A stretch of DNA of 64,000 bases from Novosphingobium sp. AP12 (GTDB lineage Bacteria > Pseudomonadota > Alphaproteobacteria > Sphingomonadales > Sphingomonadaceae): assembly GCF_000281975.1 (NCBI RefSeq), contig NZ_AKKE01000062.1, positions 37,304 to 101,303 on the forward strand, given 5' to 3'. Below are positions 53,897 through 62,875 of this stretch, in pieces; the stretch's first letter is position 1; every line of letters begins with the position of its first letter. Both the position numbers and the translations under genes were made by a program. The notes below the pieces were generated by a model. The model was given only the letters and a program-made list of their open reading frames with translations, was not told the DNA's origin and ran no database searches.

Positions 53897-55729
53897 TCAC
53901 GGAGCCTGATCCAGCGCGGAAAGCGCGGCGATATGGGCCAGGTGGGTCAGGCCCTGAGGCAGGTTGCCGAGGAACGATCCCGAGCGGGGATCGACCATCT
54001 CAGGGTAGATGCCGACGCCTCGGTCGAGAGCGGCGGTAAGCTCGTCCAGCCGGTTTTGAGCGCCGCTTCGGTCGCCCATCAGCGCGCGGGCTTCCGCCAT
54101 CCAGAACGAGCAGGCGAGGAAACAACCTTCCTCCTCGTCGGCGCCCGAGTAGCGGTAGTGCAGCGGGCCAGCGCCCAGTTCCCGGTCGATGGCATCGAGC
54201 GTCTTTTCCAACCGTTCAGCCCTGTCGAAGCCGAAGCGCACCGCAAGCGCGAGCGAGGCGTCGAGGCGGTCGCTGCCGGGGTGCATGACGAATGCCTGCT
54301 TCTCGTCGGACCAGCAGTTCGCTTCGATCCACGCGGCGATGCGGTCACGTTCCCGAAACCAGCGTTCGCGGCAGGTCGTGGGCAACTGGCCGCCGTCGGC
54401 GAGTTCCACCGCGCGGGCCAGCGCCTGCCAGCAACTGATCTTCGACATGGTGTAGTGTTCCTGCTGCTCCAGTTCCCAGATGCCCGCGTCCGGCGTGCGC
54501 CAGGCGTCGGCGCACTGGTCGGCAAGATGCGACAGCAGTTCAGCGCTCGCACTGTCGAGGATGTTGCCGCCCTTTACGAAGCAGGAGGCGGTTTCGAAGA
54601 TGTCGCCGTATACCCCGTGCTGCACCTGGTCGGTTGCGGCGTTTCCGGTGACCACGGGCCGTGATCCGCGATAGCCGGGCATGTCCCAGCCTCGCACCTC
54701 GGGCACCGTCTCGCCGCCCAAAGTATAGCAGACCCGGAAGCCGCCCTCGCGAAGCTGTTCGAGCAGCCAGGTGAACGCCGCCTTCGCCTCGGCAACGGCC
54801 CCGGCGGTGAGAAAAGCCTTTATGGTGTAGCCCGCATCGCGCACCCAGGCGTAGCGGTAGTCGTAGTTCTTCGCCCCGCCGATGCGCTCGGGCAGGGAGG
54901 TCGTGGCGGCGGCTGCGATGGCGCCGGACGGCGAGTACAGCAGCAGCTTGAGGGCGAGGGCGGAGCGAATGAACTCCGATCGCGCCGCGCCCCGGTACGT
55001 GACGCCCCGCGCCCAGGTCCGCCACTCGTCGTCGGAGGTGTCGATACGGGCGTCGATCTCGTCGATCGAGGGAGCCACCAGCGGCTCGTCCCGGCCGGCG
55101 ACGATCGCCGCGACCTGCCGCTCCCCGGCGGACACAGTGACGTGCCCGGTCACGCCTTCGTCGGCCCAGGTGCCGTGGACGCCGTCGGTGTGCAGGAACA
55201 GCCCGAGCACGCGCTCGACGTGGAACACGGTGTGCTCGCCGATGGTCGAGTGGTACGGATTGACAGTGTCTCCGCGGCGCCCCGGCTTCATCGTCAACTC
55301 GAAGCGCACGGTGCCTTCGAGGCCCTCGACCCGGCGCGCGAGTTCCGCCCAGGGCAGTCGTCCGGCGTGGCCGCTGTTCGCGGAATCGACGATGCGGGCG
55401 CGGCCGCCGGTAGTGGTGAATGTGGTCTCCAGCACGTTGCTGTCGGGCCGATAGACGCGTTCCACGGTAAACGGGACATCGGGCGTCAGCGCAAAGCAGC
55501 CGCCCTGGCCGGCATCGAGAAGGCGGTCGAACAGCGGGGGCGAATCCATGTTCGGCACGCACCACCAGTCGATCGAACCATCCGCGCCGGAAAGGGCGAC
55601 TGAACGCCCTTCGCCCATCGCGCCGTAGTCTTCCAGCGCAAGATGACCGTCGATGCGCTCACCGGCGCGGGGTCGTTTCCGTGTGGGCCCGCTCAAAGGG
55701 AATGAGCCCGACCGGGCGCGGGCCTGCAT
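53897..55729 (-). CDS. GH15 family glucoamylase/trehalase-type hydrolase
   Basis: A 610-residue GH15 protein without a signal peptide. The N-terminal beta domain (ALEDYGAMGEGRSVALSGADGSIDWWC) is followed by the (alpha/alpha)6 barrel with KNYDYRYAWVRDAGYTIKAFL, catalytic Glu419 in GIWELEQQEHYTMSK, and the closing GNLPQGLTHLAHIAAL. Intracellular actinobacterial relatives hydrolyse trehalose, others alpha-glucans; the substrate is undecided. The ATG at 55729 includes the conserved ALEDY segment. Divergent from the Gfo/Idh gene, 60 bases upstream of the PoxB-like gene. Confidence 0.85.
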   Translation of the reverse strand: MQARARSGSFPLSGPTRKRPRAGERIDGHLALEDYGAMGEGRSVALSGADGSIDWWCVPNMDSPPLFDRLLDAGQGGCFALTPDVPFTVERVYRPDSNVLETTFTTTGGRARIVDSANSGHAGRLPWAELARRVEGLEGTVRFELTMKPGRRGDTVNPYHSTIGEHTVFHVERVLGLFLHTDGVHGTWADEGVTGHVTVSAGERQVAAIVAGRDEPLVAPSIDEIDARIDTSDDEWRTWARGVTYRGAARSEFIRSALALKLLLYSPSGAIAAAATTSLPERIGGAKNYDYRYAWVRDAGYTIKAFLTAGAVAEAKAAFTWLLEQLREGGFRVCYTLGGETVPEVRGWDMPGYRGSRPVVTGNAATDQVQHGVYGDIFETASCFVKGGNILDSASAELLSHLADQCADAWRTPDAGIWELEQQEHYTMSKISCWQALARAVELADGGQLPTTCRERWFRERDRIAAWIEANCWSDEKQAFVMHPGSDRLDASLALAVRFGFDRAERLEKTLDAIDRELGAGPLHYRYSGADEEEGCFLACSFWMAEARALMGDRSGAQNRLDELTAALDRGVGIYPEMVDPRSGSFLGNLPQGLTHLAHIAALSALDQAP

Positions 55730-55941
55730 GATGACGTGATCACATTCTTCTCCGACCGGCGTGGATGGGCGGCGACAGCGAGAAGCGGGCGGCCACATGC
55801 AGCGAGGAAGCGGGGGCCAGGGAAGGCGGCCGGCGCTCCGGTGCTTTCCCCTAGTTAAACAATATCTCGCCAAAAGGTTCACGCCCGCGCCGAATTGTTC
55901 GTCGCCGTGGGCTGATGGTGCCGGAGAATGATCGCGCCGGT

Positions 55942-55967
55942 GGAACCTTCGACGCCGCACTCCGGTT
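55942..55967 (+). promoter_or_regulatory. EcfG-type promoter of the Gfo/Idh gene
   Basis: GGAAC (55942-55946) and GTT (55965-55967) are separated by 18 bases, matching GGAAC-N17-nGTT. A transcript would start about 35-40 bases before the ATG at 56011. Confidence 0.5.
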
Positions 55968-56010
55968 ACCTCGAGCAAAACCCACACATTGAAAATCATG
56001 GAGATTGCGA

Positions 56011-57141
56011 ATGAGCATCGCTTCGGCACTTGGCCTGGGCGGCAGGAAGGTGCGTTACGGCATCGTCGGCCTGGGCGACATATCGCAGGAAGCGCTTATG
56101 CCCGGCGTAAAGCACACCGGCAATTCGCAGATCACGGCGTTGGTCTCGAGCGACCGCGAGAAGCTGGGCGCGCTTGGTGAACGCTACGGCGTCGAGCATC
56201 GCTACGACTATGACGATTTCCCGAAGCTCATCGCCTCTGGCGAAATCGACGCCATCTACCTAGGCACGCCGAATTGGAGGCATGCGGAGTTCGCGATCCC
56301 CGCGCTGGAGGCGGGGATTCACGTCCTTTGCGAAAAGCCGCTGGAAGTCACGTCCGCCAAGTGCCGCGAGATGATCGCGGCGGCCGAGCGCGGCGGTGCG
56401 CTGCTGATGACCGCCTACCGCCTGCACTTCGAGCCCGCCAATCTCGACGCGATCCGCCGTATTCGCGCCGGCGAACTGGGCGACCTTGTCGCCTTCACCT
56501 CCTGCTTCGGGCAAATGCTCGACCCTGCCAATCACCGCGCGCTGCACGGGATCGAGGCGGGACCGCTCTTCGACATGGCGCCTTATCCGATCAACGCCAT
56601 CCGCTTCCTGTTCGGTGCCGAGCCGCTGGAGGTCGTTTCCGCTCTGGGCATCCGCCATCCCGAAGCGGCACTTGGCGACCTTGACGATACCTTCGCCGTG
56701 ACATTGCGCATGCCGGGAAACCGGCTCGCGCAGTTCACCGTGAGTTACGTCACCAACTCCGTAGACAGCCTCGTCATCGCGGGCACGAAGGGCTCGATCC
56801 ACATGAGCCCGGCCTACGGCTACGGTCCGGGTCTCGAGCAGAACCGGACGATCGGCGAGAAGCAGGAGCATGAGACGTTCAAGGCGACCGACCAGTTCGG
56901 CGGCGAACTCCAGTACTTCTCGAAGTGCATCCTAGAAGGGCGCACCGTCGAACCGGACGGCGAGGAGGGGCTGGCGGACCTGCTGGTGATCGAGGCGATC
57001 GTCGAGGCGCTGCGCTTCGGCGGGCCGGTCAAGGTCGAGAGCCTCGCGCGCACCCGCCGCATCGATCCGGACGAGCAGGAGCAGCGCCTGCGTCCGGTCG
57101 ACATTCCCGAGCCTGTGAACACGTCGGCCCCCGCGCGCTGA
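56011..57141 (+). CDS. Gfo/Idh/MocA-family oxidoreductase
   Basis: A 376-residue NAD(P)-dependent oxidoreductase. Rossmann domain with GIVGLGDISQEALMPG (about 17-32), EKP motif in HVLCEKPLEVT and the C-terminal alpha/beta domain (GDLVAFTSCFGQML ... AGPLFDMAPYPINAIRFLFG). The family acts on sugars, inositol or glucose-fructose pairs; substrate unknown. The ATG at 56011 has GGAG upstream. An EcfG-type promoter precedes it, so it may belong to the general stress response with the divergent GH15 gene. Confidence 0.9.
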   Translation: MSIASALGLGGRKVRYGIVGLGDISQEALMPGVKHTGNSQITALVSSDREKLGALGERYGVEHRYDYDDFPKLIASGEIDAIYLGTPNWRHAEFAIPALEAGIHVLCEKPLEVTSAKCREMIAAAERGGALLMTAYRLHFEPANLDAIRRIRAGELGDLVAFTSCFGQMLDPANHRALHGIEAGPLFDMAPYPINAIRFLFGAEPLEVVSALGIRHPEAALGDLDDTFAVTLRMPGNRLAQFTVSYVTNSVDSLVIAGTKGSIHMSPAYGYGPGLEQNRTIGEKQEHETFKATDQFGGELQYFSKCILEGRTVEPDGEEGLADLLVIEAIVEALRFGGPVKVESLARTRRIDPDEQEQRLRPVDIPEPVNTSAPAR

Positions 57142-57246
57142 TTCGCACGACAGTCCGCGTCGGATTGCGCCGTCAAAGGCGATATGAAAGGCTGGCGGCG
57201 CAGCGCGGTGGTCGCGACATGCGCGAAAGACGGATTTGAGACGAGG

Positions 57247-57275
57247 GCCCCGGACGCAGATGCCGCGTCCGGGGC
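57247..57275. terminator. hairpin between convergent Gfo/Idh and L,D-transpeptidase genes
   Basis: GCCCCGGACGC (57247-57257) and GCGTCCGGGGC (57265-57275) form a perfect 11-bp stem with a 7-base loop, 7 bases past the minus-strand stop at 57282. No T tract. Confidence 0.55.
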
Positions 57276-57281
57276 TACGGC

Positions 57282-58727
57282 TTATGGCCCGACGTCGGAG
57301 CCCGAAGTCTTCAGGCGGTAGCCCTGAGCCGACGCAAACCCAAGAGCGGTGGCGACGCGGTCGTCCCAGCCGTAGGGATCGGAGCGGATGACGGGCTCGC
57401 CGTCCTCGCCGAGCACGACTGTCTGGTAAAGCAGTCGGACCGGAATCTCGCGCGGCAGCTTGACGAAGGTCTCCTTGCCGGTCGCCCGGGCGCGGTGCCA
57501 TTCGTCCAGTACGCCTTCGTCCTTCGCCAGCATCTCGGCAAAGCCCAGTGCGTCCTCGACCCGCACGCAGCCGTGGCTGCGCTGGCGCTGGACTTCCTGG
57601 AACAGCTGCTTGGCGGGGGTGTCGTGCAGGTAGATCTGGTGTTCGTTCTGCATGTCGAACTTGACCAGGCCCAGCGAGTTCTTCGGGCCGGGCTGCTGGA
57701 CGACCCAGCCGTCCTTCCACGCCATGTTGTTGCGGCGCAGATAGGCACTGCCCTTGCCCGCGATCTCCTTGTTCTGGATCGAGCGCGGCACCGTCCACGT
57801 CGGGTTGGCCACGAGCCGGTAGATCGGCGATCCGAGCTGCGGCGTCTCGTTCTCGGGCTTGCCGACGACGACCTTGCGGCTGTCGGCGACCTTGCCGTCG
57901 CGCCAGTAGAGCAGCCTTCCCGCCGCGACGTTGACGTCGATGCGCGTGGCTGCCGGATCGCGATCCAGCCAGCGCATGCGCTCCATCGCCACCGCCATCT
58001 CCCGCGCCCGGTCAGTGTCGGAGAGGTTGAGTATTTCCAGCGCATCGGCGCCGATGACGCCGTCCGGCTTGATCCCGTAGTCGGCCTGCATGCGCTGCAC
58101 CGCCCGCACCATCGCCGGGTTGTAGCTGTTGCCTTGCGCGGCGGACCGGTCGAGGTAATCGGAGGCGACCAGCTGGCGCGCGATGGCGGGAATGCGCGCA
58201 TCGGTAGCGCCGGGCTTCAGCGGCTCGGCCTTGGCGGGGATGGCGGAAGAGGGCGCTCCGCCCTGCTTGCGTAGCGCCAGATAGGCCTTGGACAGCGCGC
58301 GATAGCCATCGTCCTGCGGGGACAGCCCGTCGAGCCACTCCCCCACTTTCCCATCCGCCATCGCCGCACCAAGCCCATTAAGCAGGTTTGGATTGGGCCG
58401 CGCGACGGTATAGACATCGTACAACTTCGCTGGATCGGACGATCCGCGAGCCAGCGCCGAGGCATAGCGCAAGGCGCTCTGCGTCAGGGCGCGATCGCCT
58501 TCGGGATTGCCGGGCTGGCCGTCGACGGCGAACTGCACGCGGTCCAGGCCATGCGCGGCGCGCCGGTCGATGGCTTCACGCAAATGGCGCACCGCCCCAT
58601 CGTTCCAGTGGATCTGGTCGATTGTGAACACCGCCTCGGTGCGCGCGGAATTGTCAGGCTTCGAATGGCATCCGGACACTGCGACCGTCAGGGCCAGCAA
58701 CGAGCAAGCGATCACACTTCTATGCAC
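57282..58727 (-). CDS. L,D-transpeptidase lipoprotein (YcbB-like)
   Basis: A 481-residue envelope protein. Lipoprotein signal LTVAVSGC, a helical region, a peptidoglycan-binding domain (about 190-235; AVQRMQADYGIKPDGVIGADAL) and a YkuD catalytic domain (about 265-435) with Cys387 in RSHGCVRVEDAL. It would form 3-3 cross-links in murein or attach proteins to it. It starts with GTG at 58727 after AGGAGA. It is followed upstream on the same strand by a second L,D-transpeptidase gene. Confidence 0.92.
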   Translation of the reverse strand: MHRSVIACSLLALTVAVSGCHSKPDNSARTEAVFTIDQIHWNDGAVRHLREAIDRRAAHGLDRVQFAVDGQPGNPEGDRALTQSALRYASALARGSSDPAKLYDVYTVARPNPNLLNGLGAAMADGKVGEWLDGLSPQDDGYRALSKAYLALRKQGGAPSSAIPAKAEPLKPGATDARIPAIARQLVASDYLDRSAAQGNSYNPAMVRAVQRMQADYGIKPDGVIGADALEILNLSDTDRAREMAVAMERMRWLDRDPAATRIDVNVAAGRLLYWRDGKVADSRKVVVGKPENETPQLGSPIYRLVANPTWTVPRSIQNKEIAGKGSAYLRRNNMAWKDGWVVQQPGPKNSLGLVKFDMQNEHQIYLHDTPAKQLFQEVQRQRSHGCVRVEDALGFAEMLAKDEGVLDEWHRARATGKETFVKLPREIPVRLLYQTVVLGEDGEPVIRSDPYGWDDRVATALGFASAQGYRLKTSGSDVGP

Positions 58728-58788
58728 ACGGATCTCCTAGTAAGACCCGTATGATAACCTACGGATAACCCGCATGTTTCACGCCGCT

Positions 58789-59493
58789 TCAAGTGCGGGC
58801 GGCAAACACCATCCGGCCCTCGCCGAGGAAGCTGAACACGTCGCTCAGCTTGTTCTCGCCCACGGCGAAGCAGCCCTGGCTGCGACCGAGCTTGCCATGC
58901 GCGGCGATCATGTCGTCGTTCGCGTACCAGGCGCTGTGGATGACGATGGCGCGATCGAGCGCGTTGTTGTTCGTGGGATCGAGACCCATCAGACGCTGAG
59001 ACCGGCCATGCTTGCCGGTGTAGTAGTCACCCGTCAGGAAGGCGCCTTCGCTGGAGGCGTTGGAGCCGAAGGCGTTCGAGAATCGCTCGAGGAAGCCGGT
59101 GTGTCCCGGGTCGGAGCCCGAGCCGTGCGCCACCAGCAACCGCGATGCCTTGCCATTCACCACGTCAAGGAAGTGCAGCCGGGGATCGGACGAGGGCGCG
59201 GTGAAGTCGACGATCGCCATCCGGTCCCTCGCCTTGACCGTCCCCGAGTGCTGTTCGAGCGCGGCGAGAGCCCTGCCCAGGAGCGCCGGGTCGACCGAAA
59301 AGCGCGCGGCGTCCAGCGCGGTCTGCGGCATGCCGGGGTCTGTGCGCGGCGCGGCCGGCACCGCCGTGGGACGAGCAGGATGCGACGATCCGAGGAACGG
59401 CTTGGTTGCCGGACGGGCAAGCGCAGCAAGAGCAACACCGGCGCCTGATATCATGACGGCGCGCCGGCTGTGTTGGGAGGAGAATGGAAGCAT
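58789..59493 (-). CDS. YkuD_2-type L,D-transpeptidase catalytic-domain protein
   Basis: A 234-residue exported protein. The N-terminus (SRRAVMISGAGVALAALA) has a twin-arginine look. The catalytic region reads AIVIHSAWYAN and GRSQGCFAVGENK, with the active-site Cys in SxGC and the paired His in VIHSAW. It differs from the classical YkuD domain of the neighbouring gene. Murein L,D-transpeptidase or carboxypeptidase activity is expected. It lies 61 bases before the neighbouring L,D-transpeptidase and may share a transcript. The start could also be a GTG at 59499. Confidence 0.85.
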   Translation of the reverse strand: MLPFSSQHSRRAVMISGAGVALAALARPATKPFLGSSHPARPTAVPAAPRTDPGMPQTALDAARFSVDPALLGRALAALEQHSGTVKARDRMAIVDFTAPSSDPRLHFLDVVNGKASRLLVAHGSGSDPGHTGFLERFSNAFGSNASSEGAFLTGDYYTGKHGRSQRLMGLDPTNNNALDRAIVIHSAWYANDDMIAAHGKLGRSQGCFAVGENKLSDVFSFLGEGRMVFAART

Positions 59494-59921
59494 GACCACG
59501 ATAATGGGCTCATGCGCTTGAAATTGAAGAGGTTTTTGGCGCTTTTGTTCGTGTACTTTTACACTTTAGCGATGAACTGAGCATGGTTTACGGCCAACGG
59601 TTTAAATCCGCCGGCTGTGCCGGGAACGAATTTGTCATCAGCTCAAGTTCGCAAGTCATTTGGTAGCTGACCGCCAGTGCCACGGCTGGACATACGAACG
59701 GATGGGTATCGCGGGACCATGCTGACGAGCACAAGGTGCAGCGTTATCAACGGCCTTACAAATTTCAACTTTTTCGAACGGCATGCCTCATTTTATCCGG
59801 CTTTCTGGAATGCCGGATGTAGGCAAAAACCGTTCCACCGGGGCGACGCGCCCTTCGCCAACTTGATACCCGACGGCCTTCCTCGGCCGGATTACGATCC
59901 TCTCGTCCAGGAGTTCATCGC
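59494..59921. other. 428-base intergenic region
   Basis: I see no convincing gene here. The left third is less GC-rich and should contain the promoter of the leftward L,D-transpeptidase gene; it has an inverted repeat GTGTA-CTTT-TACAC at 59551-59564. The right part leads to the rightward operon starting at 59922, with CAGGAG before that ATG. An open frame at 59677-59925 lacks a ribosome binding site and family features. Confidence 0.5.
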
Positions 59922-60812
59922 ATGAAACGCCTCACTTTCGTCCTCGCCGCTGCACTCGCCGCCGGCTCCGTCACCGCGCCCGGCTTCGCGGCTCCGGCAG
60001 TGGCGTCGGACTATTCCGTCGGCCCGCAGTACGATACCACCCACGTCTACGTGCCGCAGGACCAATTCGACACGTTCGTCGCCAGCTTCGTCGCGACCTT
60101 CGGCGGCAAGACCAGCAAGCAGGGCGAGTTCCAGGTCACGCCGACCAAGAGCCTGACCAAGTCGCAGCTGGTGCTGACGCCTGTCGGCACCGTCTCGGTG
60201 TTCGGCTTCAAGACGCCGATCCCCTACCCGTTCGGCGATGAGCGCACCGGCTACCTCGTGAGCGACATGGACGCGGCGGTCGCTTCGGCGGTGAAGCATG
60301 GCGCGGTGCGGCGGCTGACGACTTTCCCCGACCCGATCGGGCGCGATTCCGTGGTGCAGTGGCCCGGCGGCGTGAACATGCAGCTCTACTGGCACACCGC
60401 CAAGCCGGACTACGCACCGCTCGCCAAGGTGCCGGAAAATCGCGTCTATCTCACCCCTGACGCAGCAGGCGCCTTCCTCAAGAGCTGGACCGGCTTCGCC
60501 CGTGCCAAGGTCGTCGCCGACGACAAGGCGGCGCGGGGCGACGAGATCGGACAGCCCGGCAAGACCATCCGCCGCGTCTCGCTTTCCAGCGGCTACGGCA
60601 GCATGGTGGTCTTCGTTTCCGACGGGCAGCTGCCCTGGCCCTATGGCCGCGACATGACCGGCTACGGCGTCGATGACCTTGCGGCGACGCTCGCCAAGGC
60701 TTCGGCGGCGGGCGTGGAAACATTGGTCGCGCCGGTTTCGGTGGGCGCGCGCCAGACTGCCATCGTGCGCTTCCCCGGCGGCTACGTCGCCGAAATCCAT
60801 CAGGCCCAGTGA
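59922..60812 (+). CDS. secreted VOC/glyoxalase-like protein
   Basis: A 296-residue protein with a signal peptide (FVLAAALAAGSVTAPGFA) and two repeated half-domains of the vicinal-oxygen-chelate fold (DTTHVYVPQDQFDTFVASFVATFG; GFKTPIPYPFGDERTGYLVSDMDAAVASAVKHGA; later TGYGVDDLAATLAKASAAGVETLVAP). Location would be periplasmic, unusual for glyoxalases. Reaction unknown. First gene of an operon with DoxX and an outer-membrane channel; the next gene overlaps its stop. Confidence 0.8.
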   Translation: MKRLTFVLAAALAAGSVTAPGFAAPAVASDYSVGPQYDTTHVYVPQDQFDTFVASFVATFGGKTSKQGEFQVTPTKSLTKSQLVLTPVGTVSVFGFKTPIPYPFGDERTGYLVSDMDAAVASAVKHGAVRRLTTFPDPIGRDSVVQWPGGVNMQLYWHTAKPDYAPLAKVPENRVYLTPDAAGAFLKSWTGFARAKVVADDKAARGDEIGQPGKTIRRVSLSSGYGSMVVFVSDGQLPWPYGRDMTGYGVDDLAATLAKASAAGVETLVAPVSVGARQTAIVRFPGGYVAEIHQAQ

Positions 60813-61252
60813 CCATGCGCGCTGATCAATCCTCCGCAACCCCCGCGTTCGTTGCGGGGGTCCTGGACTTCCCTCCGACGGTGTTCGCCGCCCGGCTCCT
60901 GCTGGTGAGCGCCTATCTCGTCGGCGCTTTCGCCAAGCTGTCCGACTGGCCGGGCGCGGTGGCGGAGCAGGCGCATTTCGGCCTTGCGCCGTCTGCGCTG
61001 TGGGCGGGCTTGACCATCGCGGTCGAACTCGTCGGACCGGCGTTGATCCTCTCCGGGAGGCTGGTCTGGCTGGGTGCCGGGATGCTAGGCGTGTTCACGT
61101 TCCTCGCCGCGATCCTCGCCAACGCGTTCTGGGCCATGCCCGCAGGCCCCGAGCGTTTCGGCGCCACCAATGCCTTCTTCGAGCACATGGGCCTCGTCGG
61201 TGCGTTCGTGCTGGTGGCCGTCCTGGCACGCCGGAGCGGGCGGCGTGCGTAG
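60809..61252 (+). CDS. DoxX-family membrane protein
   Basis: A 147-residue protein with four hydrophobic helices typical of DoxX (ARLLLVSAYLVGAFAKLSDWPGAV; ELVGPALILSGRLVWLGAGML). DoxX proteins are linked to redox or sulfur handling at the inner membrane. The GTG at 60809 overlaps the previous stop; an ATG at 60815 is also possible. Its 3' end overlaps the next gene. Confidence 0.85.
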   Translation: MTMRADQSSATPAFVAGVLDFPPTVFAARLLLVSAYLVGAFAKLSDWPGAVAEQAHFGLAPSALWAGLTIAVELVGPALILSGRLVWLGAGMLGVFTFLAAILANAFWAMPAGPERFGATNAFFEHMGLVGAFVLVAVLARRSGRRA

Positions 61253-62606
61253 GATTGCCGCGCTTGCCCTGCTCCTGACGGCTACCGCGCCGGGCATTGC
61301 CCAAGCGGCACCAAAGGAGGCATGGCAGGCACCTACGCTGACGATCACCCGCTACGACGAGGACTGGTCGGACCTTGCCGACGCGGAGAAGCGGGACCAC
61401 CACTGGACCGGCCCGTTCAAGTACGTCCCCCTCGGCGGCGACGCCTGGGTCTCGACCGGGATCGAACTGCGCGCCCGGACCGAAAGCTACGAGAACAACC
61501 TCTGGGGCAGCGCCGATGCGCCCGACGACGCCTACCTCTGGCTCCGCGCCATGCCTTATGTCGATCTCCACGTCGGAAAGATGCGCGCCTTCGTCCAGCC
61601 CATCGTCGCGACCTCGCTCGGCGTGGCGCCCTCTGCCAGCCCGATCGACGAGACTGGCGCCGACCTGCTCCAGGGCTTCGTCGAAGCCGAGCTTGGCCCG
61701 GTGACCCTGCGTGGCGGGCGGCAGATGCTCTCGCTCGGCACCGAGCGGCTGGTGGGCACGCGCTACGGGCCCAACGTGCCGCTGGCCTTCGACGGGGTTC
61801 GTGCCGATGTGGCTGTGAGAGGCGCGAAGGTCAGCCTGCTGGCGGCTCGCCCGGTCCAGCCCAGCACCGGCAGCTTCGACGACCGCACCTCATCCTCCAA
61901 GGCGTTGTGGGGTGTGTATGCGACCACGCCCGGCCTCGATCTCTATTATCTCGGCTACAGCAACGAGCGAGCGGAGTGGGGCGCGAGCAGCGGCAAGGAA
62001 ACACGGCACAGCCTCGGCGCGCGGTGGCATGGCAATCGCGACGACTGGCACTGGAACGTCGAGGGCGTCTACCAGTTCGGCCACTTCGCGGGCCAGACGA
62101 TCTCCGCCTGGACGCTGGGCACGGAGCTGGGCCGCTCCTTCCCCGACGTGCCGCTCCAGCCCGACCTGACCGTGCGCTTCAACGTCGTCAGCGGTGACGG
62201 TGACCCCTCCGACAACCACCTCCGCACGTTCAACGCGCTGTTTCCCAAGGGCAAGTACTTCGGCGAACTGTCGCCGGTGGGGCCCTACAACCTCGTCAAC
62301 CTGCACCCTGCGCTGGGCCTGCAACTCACCCCGACCGTTTCCGCTGGCCTCGCCGCCGCCGCGTTCTGGCGCTATTCGCGAGGTGACGGCGTCTACGACA
62401 TTCCCGGCAACCTCGTCCGCGCGGCTGGTGACAGCCGGGCCCGGTTCATTGGCTCGGAGGTCGAGGCCACACTCGCCTGGCAGGCCACCGCTGAACTCGA
62501 ACTCTCCGCCTCGCTCTCCGCGTTCCGGCCGGGCGCCTTCATCCGCGAGACCGGCTCGGCGGAGACGATCCACATGCTCGGCCTCGAAAGCAATTTCCGG
62601 TTCTGA
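61245..62606 (+). CDS. alginate-export-type outer-membrane channel
   Basis: A 453-residue protein with a signal peptide (IAALALLLTATAPGIAQA) and an 18-strand-like barrel of the alginate export family (GIELRARTESYENNLWG; VTLRGGRQMLSLGTERLVGTRYGPN; C-terminal LGLESNFRF). The GTG start at 61245 overlaps the DoxX stop by 8 bases. With the secreted VOC protein and DoxX it may take up or export a small organic compound; this is inference. Confidence 0.85.
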   Translation: MRRIAALALLLTATAPGIAQAAPKEAWQAPTLTITRYDEDWSDLADAEKRDHHWTGPFKYVPLGGDAWVSTGIELRARTESYENNLWGSADAPDDAYLWLRAMPYVDLHVGKMRAFVQPIVATSLGVAPSASPIDETGADLLQGFVEAELGPVTLRGGRQMLSLGTERLVGTRYGPNVPLAFDGVRADVAVRGAKVSLLAARPVQPSTGSFDDRTSSSKALWGVYATTPGLDLYYLGYSNERAEWGASSGKETRHSLGARWHGNRDDWHWNVEGVYQFGHFAGQTISAWTLGTELGRSFPDVPLQPDLTVRFNVVSGDGDPSDNHLRTFNALFPKGKYFGELSPVGPYNLVNLHPALGLQLTPTVSAGLAAAAFWRYSRGDGVYDIPGNLVRAAGDSRARFIGSEVEATLAWQATAELELSASLSAFRPGAFIRETGSAETIHMLGLESNFRF

Positions 62607-62627
62607 GCCGCCGCTTCAGAGGCGGCT
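62606..62627 (+). terminator. weak hairpin after the channel gene
   Basis: AGCCGCC (62606-62612) pairs with GGCGGCT (62621-62627) around an 8-base loop, starting at the stop codon. No T tract, so termination is uncertain. Confidence 0.35.
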
Positions 62628-62629
62628 GC

Positions 62630-62875
62630 GCATGCGGAGGAAGTACGAGCGGCCGGAGAACTGGCGGCGATGGCCTGCGCATTGCGGGACCGGCTCGGGT
62701 TCCCCATGGATGCGCCGGCCGAGATGTCATGGTCCGGCAGCGTGTTCGCCCAGGGGCCGCTAGTGCGAGGCGGGTTCCTCGCGGCGCTGTCCGACCGGGC
62801 GTTCATTTCGTGGAACCGCGTTTCGAGCCGGGCCACGATGCGGCGCTATATGCCCGCAAGCTGGCGCGCGACTGA
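62630..62875 (+). pseudogene. possible decayed gene remnant
   Basis: No intact gene fits this gap. One rightward frame gives a protein-like stretch ALRDRLGFPMDAPAEM and another, further right, gives EPRFEPGHDAALYARKLARD ending in TGA at 62873-62875. Two adjacent coding-like stretches in different frames suggest a shifted remnant of a lost gene. No family is recognised, and chance cannot be excluded. Confidence 0.2.

Noticed and set aside
59620..59660. GGAAC ... GTT near 59625 as an EcfG promoter
   Set aside because: The spacing is 19 bases, longer than the accepted range.
59677..59925. 82-codon frame overlapping the VOC gene start
   Set aside because: No ribosome binding site, no recognisable features, and the overlap with the next ATG can arise by chance.
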